Counted from the stretch's first letter, positions 41,233 through 50,872 are shown. The stretch is 64,000 nt of DNA from Myroides oncorhynchi (GCF_020905415.1 NZ_JAJJMP010000001.1:959501-1023500), one strand, 5' to 3'. Numbers and translations are program-made. Notes: a model not told the origin generated them from the sequence alone.

Positions 41233-41522
41233 ATTATAAATAAAGCATAACCTACTACTGTAAGCACACTCATTATTAAAAATACAATTGTCACTCTTTT
41301 GAATTGATAAATAGCGTTTCGTTTTTCTATCATATTCAGAATAAACAATAGTGTATATGTTACTACCGTCAAAACAATAACACAAAAAGGGATAACTATA
41401 GCTTCATAATTGATTGTTTTTGCGCCTTTACAGTCCTTAAAAAAAGAATTGTAAAAACACACCAACAGAACTACTGAAAGAATATAATAAACTATTAAAA
41501 GCCCCTTTCGTATTATTATCAT
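41229..41522 (-). CDS. Small three-helix membrane protein coupled to hemF
   Basis: 97 aa with three hydrophobic segments (about residues 5-23, 43-65 and 76-95). Its TGA stop (41229-41231) overlaps the hemF ATG in an ATGA, so it and hemF are translationally coupled. No domain is recognised. A link to heme synthesis is suggested only by position. Confidence 0.6.
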   Translation of the reverse strand: MIIIRKGLLIVYYILSVVLLVCFYNSFFKDCKGAKTINYEAIVIPFCVIVLTVVTYTLLFILNMIEKRNAIYQFKRVTIVFLIMSVLTVVGYALFII

Positions 41523-41528
41523 TGTTGT

Positions 41529-41888
41529 TTATAGACGACTAATCTTAGTCATGATATTAAATGAGAATGCTTTACTCTCATCTTGAATATATTGATAGAC
41601 AGCCTTTGCTTTTGCTTTTAATGAAGGTTCTTGAGAAGACCACTTCACTAATAAATCTGTAAACTCTTCCATCTTATCCCAAGGGAAGTGGAATTTATGT
41701 AAGTGCAAGGCTAAGTCCTTACCTTCTGTTATCAACAGTTGTTCATAACTCAAGCCTATCTTCTGAAGCTCTACATCTAGATCTTCTATTAATTTCTTGT
41801 CCTCTGGGGTAAATCCAATAGAAGACAACTTCTGAACAATAGACTCTATACGTCTTTCTTCTTCACTTTTTGTTCCTTTGTTTAACAT
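41529..41888 (-). CDS. 119-aa soluble protein in the heme gene group
   Basis: Highly charged, helical protein (EEERRIESIVQKLSSIGFTPEDKKLIEDLDVELQKIG...HFPWDKMEEFTDLLVKWSSQEPSLKAKAKAVYQYIQDE). No signal peptide or known motif. It sits 6 nt before the small membrane protein and 66 nt after hemE, across a terminator. Function unknown. Confidence 0.55.
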   Translation of the reverse strand: MLNKGTKSEEERRIESIVQKLSSIGFTPEDKKLIEDLDVELQKIGLSYEQLLITEGKDLALHLHKFHFPWDKMEEFTDLLVKWSSQEPSLKAKAKAVYQYIQDESKAFSFNIMTKISRL

Positions 41889-41911
41889 AGGTCAAATGAT
41901 ATAGTAAAACA

Positions 41912-41943
41912 AAAAAGCCTACGTCGTACTTCGGCAGGCTTTT
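41912..41943. terminator. Intrinsic terminator downstream of hemE
   Basis: AAAAGCCT / AGGCTTTT stem with inner pairing; on the minus strand it is followed by TTTTTTG. It separates hemA-C-D-E from the next genes, though readthrough is possible. Confidence 0.75.
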
Positions 41944-41954
41944 CTGTCAATATT

Positions 41955-42983
41955 TTACTTGTGTTCGTATTCTTTTACCGCTTCGATAAATGCTTTTGCA
42001 TGATCAACTGGGATATGAGGTAAGATACCGTGACCTAAGTTCACTATATACTTATCTTTACCAAACGCATCGATCATCTCGTGTACCATCTTTTTAATAG
42101 TCGGTATCGGTGACATTAAACGACTTGGGTCAAAGTTACCTTGTAATGTGATATCTCCTCCTGTGAATAGACGAGCATTCTGTGGGCTACAAGTCCAGTC
42201 TACTCCTAATGCAGAAGCTTTTGACTTCGCCATCTCAGGTAATGCAAACCAACATCCTTTACCAAATACGATAACAGGAGTGATTTCAGATAAAGCTTCT
42301 ACAATCTGATTGATATATTGCCAAGAGAATTCTTGGTAATCAACAGGAGAAAGCATACCTCCCCAAGAATCAAATATCTGTACTGCATCTACTCCTGCCT
42401 TTACCTTCTCTTTAAGGTATAAGATAGTTGTATCCGTGATTTTTTGTAATAAAGTGTGAGATGCTACTGGATCAGAGAAACACATACTCTTCGCAATGTC
42501 AAAACTCTTAGATCCTTTACCCTCTACTGCATAACAAAAGATAGTCCATGGAGATCCTGCGAAACCAATCAAAGGCACTTCGTCATTCAACATTTCTTTT
42601 GTTACTTTAATCGCTTCCATCACATAGCCTAAAGTCTCTTCGATATTAGGTACGATAACTTGCTCCACATCTTTAGCAGAACGAATAGGATTAGGTACCC
42701 ATGGTCCTACTCCTGGTCTCATTTCTACATCAATATTCATAGCTTGTGGTACGACTAAAATATCTGAGAATAAAATAGCTGCATCTGGCTTTACAATACG
42801 AATTGGTTGTACTGTAATCTCAGCTGCGATTTCAGGCATTCTACAACGTGTAAAAAAATCATACTTCTCTCTCAAAGCGATAAATTCAGGTAAATATCTA
42901 CCTGCTTGACGCATCATCCATACAGGTGGTCTCTCTACTGTTTCACCTTTTAACGCTCTTAAGAATAAATCATTTTTAATCAT
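41955..42983 (-). CDS. hemE: Uroporphyrinogen decarboxylase
   Basis: 342 aa. It decarboxylates uroporphyrinogen III to coproporphyrinogen III. N-terminal family motif [16 protein letters not shown] (about residues 19-34) and the C-terminal [20 protein letters not shown] are visible. Length is canonical. It follows hemD after 37 nt and precedes a terminator. Confidence 0.95.
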   Translation of the reverse strand: MIKNDLFLRALKGETVERPPVWMMRQAGRYLPEFIALREKYDFFTRCRMPEIAAEITVQPIRIVKPDAAILFSDILVVPQAMNIDVEMRPGVGPWVPNPIRSAKDVEQVIVPNIEETLGYVMEAIKVTKEMLNDEVPLIGFAGSPWTIFCYAVEGKGSKSFDIAKSMCFSDPVASHTLLQKITDTTILYLKEKVKAGVDAVQIFDSWGGMLSPVDYQEFSWQYINQIVEALSEITPVIVFGKGCWFALPEMAKSKASALGVDWTCSPQNARLFTGGDITLQGNFDPSRLMSPIPTIKKMVHEMIDAFGKDKYIVNLGHGILPHIPVDHAKAFIEAVKEYEHK

Positions 42984-43020
42984 TTCTTTTCGATTTTAAA
43001 ACGTCAATTTTTAGCTGACT

Positions 43021-43686
43021 TTATTTGTAATAATCCACACAAGCTTGTAATGTAGCTTCCACTGTAGGCTGCTTTGCAATTACGATATGCTGTGTAACTC
43101 CTTTTAATGGTTCTGCTGTAGTTTCTCCTATACAGAAGCATACTTCTGTAGTAATGCTATTTGCCTTAAGATAACTCTCAACACCTGAGGGACTGTAAAA
43201 ACATAATCCTTCTATTATCTGTTCATTCTTTACTGGATTAAGAACAGTTTGATAAACTGTAAACTCATTAAAGACTACTCCGTTTGCCTTAAAAGCATCT
43301 GGTAATAGATCTCTTCTGATATTTCCACTAAAGAATGTTATGTTATTATCTTTATAGTATTGAACAATAATAGGAGCTAATTCCTTTGCATAATGTGCCC
43401 AAGCCTTAACTTCCCAACCGTTCTCCTCCAACAATTCTTTTGTTTTTATCCCTACACATAAAGCAGGTTTCTTATTCAGAACTTCTCTATAACCTTGACT
43501 AATCACACTCTTCACTGCATTCTGACTAGTAAAAAGCACATAATCATGTACAGCATTCAAGTCAAATACTAAGTGTTCTGTCAAGATATAATCTTGTTCT
43601 ACTAAATGTACCCTCCCTAAAGCAACAGAATCTAATACACTCGCTTTAATCTTACGTGTAGATAAAATAGTTGGATTAAAAGACAT
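43021..43686 (-). CDS. hemD: Uroporphyrinogen-III synthase
   Basis: 221 aa, slightly short for HemD but collinear; the two-domain fold shows YVLFTSQNAVKSVISQ, CVGIKTKELLEENG and YSPSGVESYLKANS, VCFCIGETTAEPL. It closes and rearranges hydroxymethylbilane. Sequence conservation in HemD is always low, so the call leans on location between hemC and hemE. It lies 1 nt after hemC. Confidence 0.88.
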   Translation of the reverse strand: MSFNPTILSTRKIKASVLDSVALGRVHLVEQDYILTEHLVFDLNAVHDYVLFTSQNAVKSVISQGYREVLNKKPALCVGIKTKELLEENGWEVKAWAHYAKELAPIIVQYYKDNNITFFSGNIRRDLLPDAFKANGVVFNEFTVYQTVLNPVKNEQIIEGLCFYSPSGVESYLKANSITTEVCFCIGETTAEPLKGVTQHIVIAKQPTVEATLQACVDYYK

Positions 43687-43687
43687 T

Positions 43688-44617
43688 TTATTTTTTTAAT
43701 TGTTGACGTAGTGTTTCCATTAATACACTACCACCATTCTCAAGAATTTCTTTAGCAGCAAAGAACCCAAGCTTCTTCCACTCTGCAATATCCACAACTT
43801 TGTTCACTTCGAACTTTTGTTGACCATCTAAAGAGAACAATACACCCTTAAAGTTGATGGTATCATCATGATCATTATAAGTAGCTAATGCTCCAATAGG
43901 TGCAGTACACCCACCTTCTAACGTTCTTAAGAATTGTCTTTCGATATGCGTAGTCATTTCTGTCTCATAGTCATTTAACTGTGCTACTGCATCAAGTGCA
44001 AAGTTATCATCAGCATTCACCACTACTACCATTGCTCCTTGTGCAGGTGCAGGTATCATCCAGTCAAGGTTAATAAAGTTCTTTGGTTTCTTTTTAATAC
44101 GGTCAAGACCAGCAGAAGCGAAGATTGCTCCATTCCAGTCGCTGTTCTCTAGTTTCTCCATACGTGTATTTACATTTCCACGTAAGTCAACAGTTGTATG
44201 TTTAGGGAAGCGATTTAACCATTGTGCTTTACGTCTTAAACTTCCTGTAGCCACTACACCATCAAGATCTTCAGACATAAAAGATGTATCTCCTTTATGT
44301 AGTAAGATGTCTACAGTATTAGCACGTTTAAGTACAGCACCTTGTACGATTCCTTCTGGTAGAGCCGTTGGTACATCTTTCATAGAATGCACTGCTATAT
44401 CTACCTCTTTTTTAATCATTGCAACATCTAGAGTCTTAGTAAAGATCCCTGTGATACCCATTTCATATAGTGGCTTATCTAACACTAAATCTCCTGTAGA
44501 TTTCACAGGTACTAACTGTGTTTGAAATCCCAACTTCTGAAGTGATTGTTCTACTGTTTTTGCTTGCCACATTGCTAGTTCACTATCACGTGTACCAATA
44601 CGAATAATTTTACTCAT
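43688..44617 (-). CDS. hemC: Hydroxymethylbilane synthase (porphobilinogen deaminase)
   Basis: 309 aa. Polymerises four porphobilinogens. Cofactor Cys in LEGGCTAPIGALA; RIGTRDSELAMWQA and VHSMKDVPTALPEG motifs; all typical. Lies 1 nt after hemA and 1 nt before hemD. Confidence 0.95.
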   Translation of the reverse strand: MSKIIRIGTRDSELAMWQAKTVEQSLQKLGFQTQLVPVKSTGDLVLDKPLYEMGITGIFTKTLDVAMIKKEVDIAVHSMKDVPTALPEGIVQGAVLKRANTVDILLHKGDTSFMSEDLDGVVATGSLRRKAQWLNRFPKHTTVDLRGNVNTRMEKLENSDWNGAIFASAGLDRIKKKPKNFINLDWMIPAPAQGAMVVVVNADDNFALDAVAQLNDYETEMTTHIERQFLRTLEGGCTAPIGALATYNDHDDTINFKGVLFSLDGQQKFEVNKVVDIAEWKKLGFFAAKEILENGGSVLMETLRQQLKK

Positions 44618-44618
44618 T

Positions 44619-45869
44619 TTAATTTGATTCTATATGAAACACTTTCTCTATCCACTCTATACTCTGATCCACAACAGTATCTTCATGACGAAGATGATTT
44701 GCAAACTGTGTGGTGATCTTTTGTATGATTCGCATGCTTATTATTTCTGCTTGCTCTGAATCAAAGTTATCAAACTTCTTCTTATGATAATCTAGTTCTC
44801 CGTCTTTAATTTGCTCCAATTTAGATTTTAAAGCATGGATTGTCGGTGCAAACTTTCTCATCTTAGTCCAAGCAATAAACTCAGACATAATCTCTTCTAT
44901 AATTTCTTCTGCTTGAGGAATAAACTCTCTTCTTCTTTCTATAGTCTTGTCTGTCATTTGAGATAGATAATCCAGATGTATTAACTCTACACCTTCAATC
45001 TCTGTCACATTATCACTAACATTCTTAGGAATAGACAAATCCAGTATAACAAGGGGTTTGTTTAGATTAAGTAGCGCCTTATCAACTGTAGGTTTCTGTG
45101 CACCTGTAGCAACGATAAGCACATCTGCTTTACGCATTTCAGCTTGTAGATCAGCATAATCTTTCACAATTAAGTTAAACTTACCTGCTACTTCTAATGC
45201 TCTTTCTTTTGTACGGTTTATAAGTGTAATATGATCATTCTTAGTATGTTTTACTAAATTCTCACAAGTGTTTCGACCTATTTTACCCGTTCCAAATAAC
45301 AAGATATTCTTATTAGATATATCTTCTACATGGTCCATAATATATTGTACAGAAGCAAATGACACTGACGTAGCACCAGAACTAAGCTCCGTTTCATTCT
45401 TAATACGCTTACTAGCTTGGATTACGGCATTAACCAATCTTTCGAAGTAATTCGTTGTTAACTCCTTCTCTTTCGCTAAATAGAAAGCATTCTTTATTTG
45501 ACTAATGATTTCAAAATCTCCTAAGATTTGACTATCTAATCCTGTCCCTACACGAAATAAGTGTTCTATAGCCTCTTTAGTCTTATATACATAAGCTACA
45601 TTACGAAAATCATCCACAGTACCATTACTATTGTCACATAGTAATTTAATCAATTCAAACGGGTGTTGTGCAAAACCAAATATCTCAGTTCTATTACATG
45701 TAGAAATAACTATTAAACTTTCTATTCCTTCATTCTTAGCTTGAGTCAATAAATTGTCTTTAGCTTCATCACTTAGACTAAACTTACCACGCATTTCAGC
45801 ATCTGCTTTCTTATAACTTAATCCCACTGCATAAAAAGTCGCAGGTCTAGTCTTATCTATTTTGTCCAT
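44619..45869 (-). CDS. hemA: Glutamyl-tRNA reductase
   Basis: 416 aa, first committed step of the C5 heme pathway: reduces Glu-tRNA to glutamate-1-semialdehyde. The nucleophilic Cys lies in STCNRTEIF (C about 58); the NADPH-binding segment NILLFGTGKIGR and LVILDLSIPKNV are present. hemL, the next enzyme, is not in the window. It has a TACTTTTG promoter box at 45919-45926 and heads the minus-strand heme operon. Confidence 0.95.
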   Translation of the reverse strand: MDKIDKTRPATFYAVGLSYKKADAEMRGKFSLSDEAKDNLLTQAKNEGIESLIVISTCNRTEIFGFAQHPFELIKLLCDNSNGTVDDFRNVAYVYKTKEAIEHLFRVGTGLDSQILGDFEIISQIKNAFYLAKEKELTTNYFERLVNAVIQASKRIKNETELSSGATSVSFASVQYIMDHVEDISNKNILLFGTGKIGRNTCENLVKHTKNDHITLINRTKERALEVAGKFNLIVKDYADLQAEMRKADVLIVATGAQKPTVDKALLNLNKPLVILDLSIPKNVSDNVTEIEGVELIHLDYLSQMTDKTIERRREFIPQAEEIIEEIMSEFIAWTKMRKFAPTIHALKSKLEQIKDGELDYHKKKFDNFDSEQAEIISMRIIQKITTQFANHLRHEDTVVDQSIEWIEKVFHIESN

Positions 45870-45918
45870 ACACAGAGTTAATTCTAAAAAGTAAACAAAT
45901 TTAAGATTAAAGAATTGA

Positions 45919-45926
45919 CAAAAGTA
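45919..45926 (-). promoter_or_regulatory. -7 promoter box TACTTTTG for the hemA operon
   Basis: Perfect TAnnTTTG on the minus strand, leader about 45 nt. It lies inside the 14-bp repeat AAAAGTAACGCTA, whose second copy is at 46088-46101. Confidence 0.5.
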
Positions 45927-45997
45927 ACGCTAGAAGGACTATTTATATCGCTGAATGATTTCCTGAAAAAAAAGCACCGCATTTCATTATAATACAG

Positions 45998-46005
45998 TAC
46001 ATTTG
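45998..46005 (+). promoter_or_regulatory. -7 promoter box TACATTTG for the AraC/hemH operon
   Basis: Perfect TAnnTTTG on the plus strand; leader of about 90 nt to the ATG at 46101. Confidence 0.45.
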
Positions 46006-46100
46006 CAATAAACACAAGGGTTAAGAAGCTTGTTATATAGAACAGTTCTAAATAAAAAGTAACCAAATAAGTTTACCTTGCTTATTCAAAAAGTAACGCT

Positions 46101-46973
46101 ATGAGTCCAACAGAAGAAATCATAATTGACGATAATTTTTCATTACTTAGGTTTGAAAATAACCTTAAAGAGAATATCACTTTTCAAAGAGAGATGGGAA
46201 CTGATGTAATTCAATTCTATTTCGGGTTAAAGGGTTCTGCGAAGTTTTTGTTTAGTGGAGGAGCATATTCTTTACCATTAAATGAAGAAAAGTTTCTCAT
46301 CTTATACAACCCTCAAAAGCAATTACCTGTTCATCTAGAAATAACCCCCAACACTTGGATTATAAGTGTTTTAATTTCTATTAAAAAGTTTCATGCTCTA
46401 TTCTCTACAGAAGCTGAATTTATTGGCTTTTTAACAGGGGAAAATCGAGATAAAAAATACTATTCAGAAGAAGAGATTACTCCTTCTATGGCTATAGTAT
46501 TAAACCAGCTTTTTAACTTCTATATGAATCCTACTATAAAGAAACTTTACTACACTGGAAAGACGTATGAGTTATTGAGCCTATTATTCAATCAAAACGA
46601 AGATCAAAATATAGAGAACTGCCCGTTCTTATCTGATGAAGATGACGTTGTCAAAATCAAAAAAGCAAAAGACATCATCATAAGCAAAATGGCAGAACCA
46701 CCTACGTTACAAGAATTAGCCGACACAGTAGGTATTAATATTAAAAAATTAAAAATGGGCTTTAAGCAGATTTATGGTGACTCTGTATTCAGTTTCTTAT
46801 TTGACTACAAGATGGAGTACGCTCGTAAACTTCTAGATAATGGCACATATAACGTGAATGAAGTAGGCTTAAAGATCGGCTATAGCTCATCTAGCCACTT
46901 CATCGCAGCTTTTAAAAAGAAGTTTGGCACTACACCTAAAAAATATTTAATGTCCCTTAACACAAATAACTAA
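46101..46973 (+). CDS. AraC-family transcriptional regulator, PchR-like
   Basis: 290 aa. The C-terminal HTH is clear: TLQELADTVGINIKKLKMGFKQIYGDSVFSFLFDYKMEYARKLL and the second helix pair NVNEVGLKIGYSSSSHFIAAFKKKFGTTPKKYL. The N-terminal ligand domain resembles PchR-type siderophore or iron regulators. It lies divergent from hemA and 4 nt upstream of hemH, so it probably controls heme or iron genes (inference). The start is within the repeated AAAAGTAACGCTA element. Confidence 0.85.
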   Translation: MSPTEEIIIDDNFSLLRFENNLKENITFQREMGTDVIQFYFGLKGSAKFLFSGGAYSLPLNEEKFLILYNPQKQLPVHLEITPNTWIISVLISIKKFHALFSTEAEFIGFLTGENRDKKYYSEEEITPSMAIVLNQLFNFYMNPTIKKLYYTGKTYELLSLLFNQNEDQNIENCPFLSDEDDVVKIKKAKDIIISKMAEPPTLQELADTVGINIKKLKMGFKQIYGDSVFSFLFDYKMEYARKLLDNGTYNVNEVGLKIGYSSSSHFIAAFKKKFGTTPKKYLMSLNTNN

Positions 46974-46977
46974 ACTC

Positions 46978-47994
46978 ATGCAAGGTATATTATTAGTAAA
47001 CCTAGGCTCACCTAAAAGCCCTACAGCAAAAGACGTAAAACCATATTTAGGAGAATTTCTAATGGATGAAAGAGTAATCGACATGCCTTACATCCTGAGA
47101 TACTTATTAGTAAAGGGTATTATTCTTAATACAAGACCAAAAAAATCAGCAGAGGCTTATCAAAAAATATGGTGGGAAGAAGGATCTCCTCTTATTGTAA
47201 TATCTCAACGCCAACACAAAAAAGTACAGGATAAAGTAGACATCCCTGTAGCCCTATCAATGCGTTATGGAGAACCATCTATTAAAACAGGTCTTCAAGA
47301 GTTAAAAGACAAGGGAGTAGATGATGTGTTAATGATACCATTATACCCTCAGTTTGCTATGGCAACTACGGAGACTATCGATGTACTAGCAGAAGAAGTA
47401 AGAACAAAATTCTTCCCTCAGATGAAAGTAACGAGTTTCCCTGCATTCTATAATAAACCTGAATATGTAAATGCCTTAGCTCATACCATTAAAAGACACT
47501 TAGAAGGTTATGATTACGACCATATTGTATTCTCATACCACGGAGTACCAGAGAGACACATCCATAAATCAGATGTAACTAAAGGGCACTGTACAATCGA
47601 TAGCACATGCTGTCAAACAGCCTCTAAAGCTCATGAATTCTGCTATAGACACCAATGTCTCGAAACAACTAGACAAGTGGTAGAGAAGCTAAACATTCCC
47701 GCAGATAAATATACGAACTCCTTCCAGTCGCGTTTAGGAATGGACAAATGGCTTCAACCTCCTACTGATGCTACCGTAAATGGATTAGCAGACAGGGGAA
47801 TAAAGAAACTTGCTGTTGTAACACCTGCTTTCGTAGCAGACTGTTTAGAAACGCTTGAAGAAATAGGTATGGAAGCACATGATGAATTCTTACACCACGG
47901 TGGTGAAGAGTTCAGAACCATCCCTTGTATGAACGATGACGATATGTGGATAGACGCTATGGTAACTTGGATTAACGAATGGAAAACTAAATAA
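46978..47994 (+). CDS. hemH: Ferrochelatase (coproporphyrin or protoporphyrin type)
   Basis: 338 aa. Inserts Fe2+ into porphyrin, last step of heme synthesis. The metal-binding histidine occurs in YHGVPERHI (FSYHGVPERHIHKSD), with LVNLGSPKSP at the N-terminus and CLETLEEIGMEAH near the end. Upstream AraC regulator 4 nt before; HemJ-like gene 2 nt after. Confidence 0.95.
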   Translation: MQGILLVNLGSPKSPTAKDVKPYLGEFLMDERVIDMPYILRYLLVKGIILNTRPKKSAEAYQKIWWEEGSPLIVISQRQHKKVQDKVDIPVALSMRYGEPSIKTGLQELKDKGVDDVLMIPLYPQFAMATTETIDVLAEEVRTKFFPQMKVTSFPAFYNKPEYVNALAHTIKRHLEGYDYDHIVFSYHGVPERHIHKSDVTKGHCTIDSTCCQTASKAHEFCYRHQCLETTRQVVEKLNIPADKYTNSFQSRLGMDKWLQPPTDATVNGLADRGIKKLAVVTPAFVADCLETLEEIGMEAHDEFLHHGGEEFRTIPCMNDDDMWIDAMVTWINEWKTK

Positions 47995-47996
47995 TT

Positions 47997-48536
47997 ATGT
48001 TGTACCTATACCTAAAATCGCTACATATTATATTTATTGTTTGTTGGTTTGCAGGCTTATTTTACATTGTACGTTTATTTGTCTACTATGCTGAAACGAA
48101 AGATATGCCTGAACCAAAAGCGCAAATCTTAAAAGAACAATATACCATAATGACTAATCGACTGTGGAACATTATTACATGGCCAGCAGCCGTATTAGCA
48201 ACAGCTTTTGGGATATGGATGATTGTAATTATGCCAGCATGGTTAAGTCAACCCTGGATGCATGTCAAACTACTTTTTGTGGTATTATTAATAGCTTATC
48301 ACCTTAAATGTCATCAATTCGTGATGCAAATAAACAACAGAACGATGACCAAAACATCCTCTTTTTTTAGAATATGGAATGAAGGTGCTACCCTTATTTT
48401 ATTTTCTGTAGTATTTTTAGTAATTTTAAAAAGTACTTTTAATTGGATATTTGGAGTTGTAGGACTAGTAGGTTTATCAATACTATTAATGCTAGGAATA
48501 CGCTTATACAAAAAGATTCGCCATAGCAGAAACTAA
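47997..48536 (+). CDS. hemJ: HemJ-like protoporphyrinogen IX oxidase (CopD/UPF0093 family)
   Basis: 179 aa with four hydrophobic helices. The N-terminus MLYLYLKSLHIIFIVCWFAGLFYIVRLFVY carries the conserved His near residue 10 and is typical of HemJ/UPF0093. It oxidises protoporphyrinogen IX to protoporphyrin IX, filling the step between hemF and hemH, neither HemG nor HemY being in the window. The last base overlaps the next gene's ATG (TAATG). Confidence 0.85.
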   Translation: MLYLYLKSLHIIFIVCWFAGLFYIVRLFVYYAETKDMPEPKAQILKEQYTIMTNRLWNIITWPAAVLATAFGIWMIVIMPAWLSQPWMHVKLLFVVLLIAYHLKCHQFVMQINNRTMTKTSSFFRIWNEGATLILFSVVFLVILKSTFNWIFGVVGLVGLSILLMLGIRLYKKIRHSRN

Positions 48537-50008
48537 TGAAAGATGACTTTATATTAAAGAACTTTTCTCTGAGGAATAGAATATTCTTCTCACTTATATT
48601 TTTAAGTATCATCTCATCTGTATTGATATCGGCAGTATCTGTATATCAATTCAGAGAAGAAGCACGTACTTATCATCAATATAGACTAGAACGAACAGAA
48701 AACTCTATTAATGAAAATATAAACTACATCCTTACTACTAGTGAATATCCTCTGACCACCGAGAATATACCACGCATATTCAGAGACAAAATCCATGAAT
48801 TGGCTGCAATTCACAATACAGAAATCAATATACATGATCTACAAGGGCACCTCTTGATCACTTCGAGAGGTACCTTCTCTGTAGATAGCATTTCTAAAAA
48901 CATATCTCCTTTAGTACTAAAGACGATACAGTCTTCACCTAATAAGCGCTTTGTTGACATAAAAACCTATGACAACAATCGCATTAGAATAGCATATAGT
49001 TATCTAAAAGATCTAAAATTTAAACCACTAGGTATCCTTAAAATACCTTATGAAGAACAAACGGAATTCTATGAAAACGAAATCCAAAACTTCATGATAA
49101 AATTTGGACAAGTATACATCATTATGTTAATTATGTCCATTGCCATCTCATATTTCTTATCTAATTATATAACCCAAAGTCTTAAAGATATAAGTGTCAA
49201 AATGACTCGTACAAAACTTGGGCAGAAAAACGAAAAAATAGAATCTACATCTACAAGTAAAGAAATATCTACCTTAATCACAGCTTATAATGATATGGTA
49301 GAAAAACTAGATGATTCTTATGAAAAACTGGCACAAACCGAAAGAGAACAAGCGTGGAGAGAAATGGCTAAACAGGTAGCACACGAAATAAAAAACCCCC
49401 TTACTCCTATGCGTTTAACTGTTCAGAGTTTCGAAAGAAGATTTGACCCTAATGACCCTGATATAAAAAGCAAGCTAAAAGACTTCTCACAAGTGCTTAT
49501 ACAACAGATAGACACGATGACCTCAGTTGCCACAGCTTTCTCAAGTTTTGCTACGATGCCTGCTCAACAAAATGAAACACTAGATATAGTCAAGACAATA
49601 CAATTAACTCTAGACATATTTAATGAAGATTACATTTGGTTCGAAACCACTGATAAAGAGATCATATCTAAAATAGATAGAACACAACTAATCAGAATTA
49701 TCACTAACTTAGTCAAAAATGCAATACAGGCAATGCCTTCTGAACAAGAACATCCTGAGATAAAAGTTACTATTTCCAGAACTGATCACAAAGCAATAAT
49801 CAAAGTTGCAGACAATGGAACAGGTATAAAACAAGAGGATTTAAGTAAAATATTTCAACCTAAATTCACAACTAAGTCGAGCGGTATGGGACTAGGCCTA
49901 GGAATTATTAAAAATATAATAACAAATTACAACGGTACAATCATTTTTGAGACCGAAGAAGGCAAGGGAACAACATTTATCGTAACCTTACCAATCATCA
50001 ATAGTTAA
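48536..50008 (+). CDS. Orphan sensor histidine kinase, NtrY-like
   Basis: 490 aa. Two membrane helices (about residues 14-36 and 188-208) flank a periplasmic sensor domain of about 150 residues; then a HAMP-like linker, the HisKA motif VAHEIKNPLTPMRL (His about 283) and an ATPase domain with DNGTGIKQEDLSKIFQPKF and GMGLGLGIIKNI. No response regulator is adjacent, so its partner is elsewhere. Translationally coupled to hemJ by a TAATG overlap. Confidence 0.88.
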   Translation: MKDDFILKNFSLRNRIFFSLIFLSIISSVLISAVSVYQFREEARTYHQYRLERTENSINENINYILTTSEYPLTTENIPRIFRDKIHELAAIHNTEINIHDLQGHLLITSRGTFSVDSISKNISPLVLKTIQSSPNKRFVDIKTYDNNRIRIAYSYLKDLKFKPLGILKIPYEEQTEFYENEIQNFMIKFGQVYIIMLIMSIAISYFLSNYITQSLKDISVKMTRTKLGQKNEKIESTSTSKEISTLITAYNDMVEKLDDSYEKLAQTEREQAWREMAKQVAHEIKNPLTPMRLTVQSFERRFDPNDPDIKSKLKDFSQVLIQQIDTMTSVATAFSSFATMPAQQNETLDIVKTIQLTLDIFNEDYIWFETTDKEIISKIDRTQLIRIITNLVKNAIQAMPSEQEHPEIKVTISRTDHKAIIKVADNGTGIKQEDLSKIFQPKFTTKSSGMGLGLGIIKNIITNYNGTIIFETEEGKGTTFIVTLPIINS

Positions 50009-50025
50009 TCAAATAAAAACATATT

Positions 50026-50811
50026 ATGGATTTTGAGAATATTCTAATAGAAAAAGAAAGTAGTCTGGCCATTATTACAATTAATCGTCCGACTAAATTA
50101 AACGCTTTAAACAGACCAACAATTGAAGAGCTACACCAAGCATTAAAACAACTTGAGAGAGAGCACGAAACACGCGTTATTATCATTACAGGAAGTGGAG
50201 AAAAAGCTTTTGTTGCTGGAGCCGATATAAAAGAGTTTTCTAACTTTAATACTAGCGAAGGTTCTCAATTAGCTGCAAAAGGACAAGAATTACTATTTGA
50301 CTATATTCAGAACTTTAATAAACCTGTCATTGCTGCTGTTAATGGATTCGCTTTAGGAGGTGGATTAGAATTAGCGATGGCTTGTCACTTTAGAATAGCT
50401 TCGACTAATGCTAAAATGGGCTTACCAGAAGTAACATTAGGACTAATACCAGGTTATGGAGGAACACAACGCCTACCTCAGCTTATTGGAAAGGGAAGAG
50501 CAATGGAACTAATAATGACGGCTGACATGATCACGGCAGAAAAAGCTGTTGCATACGGATTAGTAAATCACGTAGTAGAACAAGAAGAGCTATTAGCTTT
50601 CACTAAAAAAACTGCACTTAAAATAGCGTCAAACTCAGCTTCAGCTGTAGGAAAGGCAATCAAATCAATCAATGCAAACTTTAAGGAAGGAATCAATGGT
50701 TATCACGAAGAAATTAAAAACTTCGGAGAATGCTTCGATACCGAAGACTTTACTGAAGGAACAACAGCTTTCTTAGAAAAAAGAAAACCAGATTTTAAAG
50801 GTTATAACTAA
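50026..50811 (+). CDS. Enoyl-CoA hydratase/isomerase family protein
   Basis: 261 aa crotonase fold: hydration of enoyl-CoA in beta-oxidation or a related acyl-CoA reaction. Oxyanion-hole motifs EKAFVAGADIKEF and AAVNGFALGGGLELAMACHFRIAS and the catalytic Glu-Glu region MGLPEVTLGLIPGYGGTQRL are all present. It lies 17 nt after the orphan kinase and is followed by a terminator. Confidence 0.93.
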   Translation: MDFENILIEKESSLAIITINRPTKLNALNRPTIEELHQALKQLEREHETRVIIITGSGEKAFVAGADIKEFSNFNTSEGSQLAAKGQELLFDYIQNFNKPVIAAVNGFALGGGLELAMACHFRIASTNAKMGLPEVTLGLIPGYGGTQRLPQLIGKGRAMELIMTADMITAEKAVAYGLVNHVVEQEELLAFTKKTALKIASNSASAVGKAIKSINANFKEGINGYHEEIKNFGECFDTEDFTEGTTAFLEKRKPDFKGYN

Positions 50812-50820
50812 TATACTAGA

Positions 50821-50842
50821 AGGTCAGATTAACGTCTGACCT
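50821..50842 (+). terminator. Intrinsic terminator after the enoyl-CoA hydratase gene
   Basis: AGGTCAGA-ttaacg-TCTGACCT stem followed by TTTTTTA. Confidence 0.85.
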
Positions 50843-50872
50843 TTTTTATTTTACCTAACCTACATAAAATAA

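Noticed and set aside
41233..41385. N-terminal extension of hemF
   Set aside because: It overlaps the upstream membrane protein gene and adds 51 residues with no hemF homology; the ATGA overlap fixes the true start at 41232.
45884..46066. 60-aa minus-strand frame between hemA and araC
   Set aside because: It covers both promoter boxes and has a low-complexity hydrophobic composition with no support.
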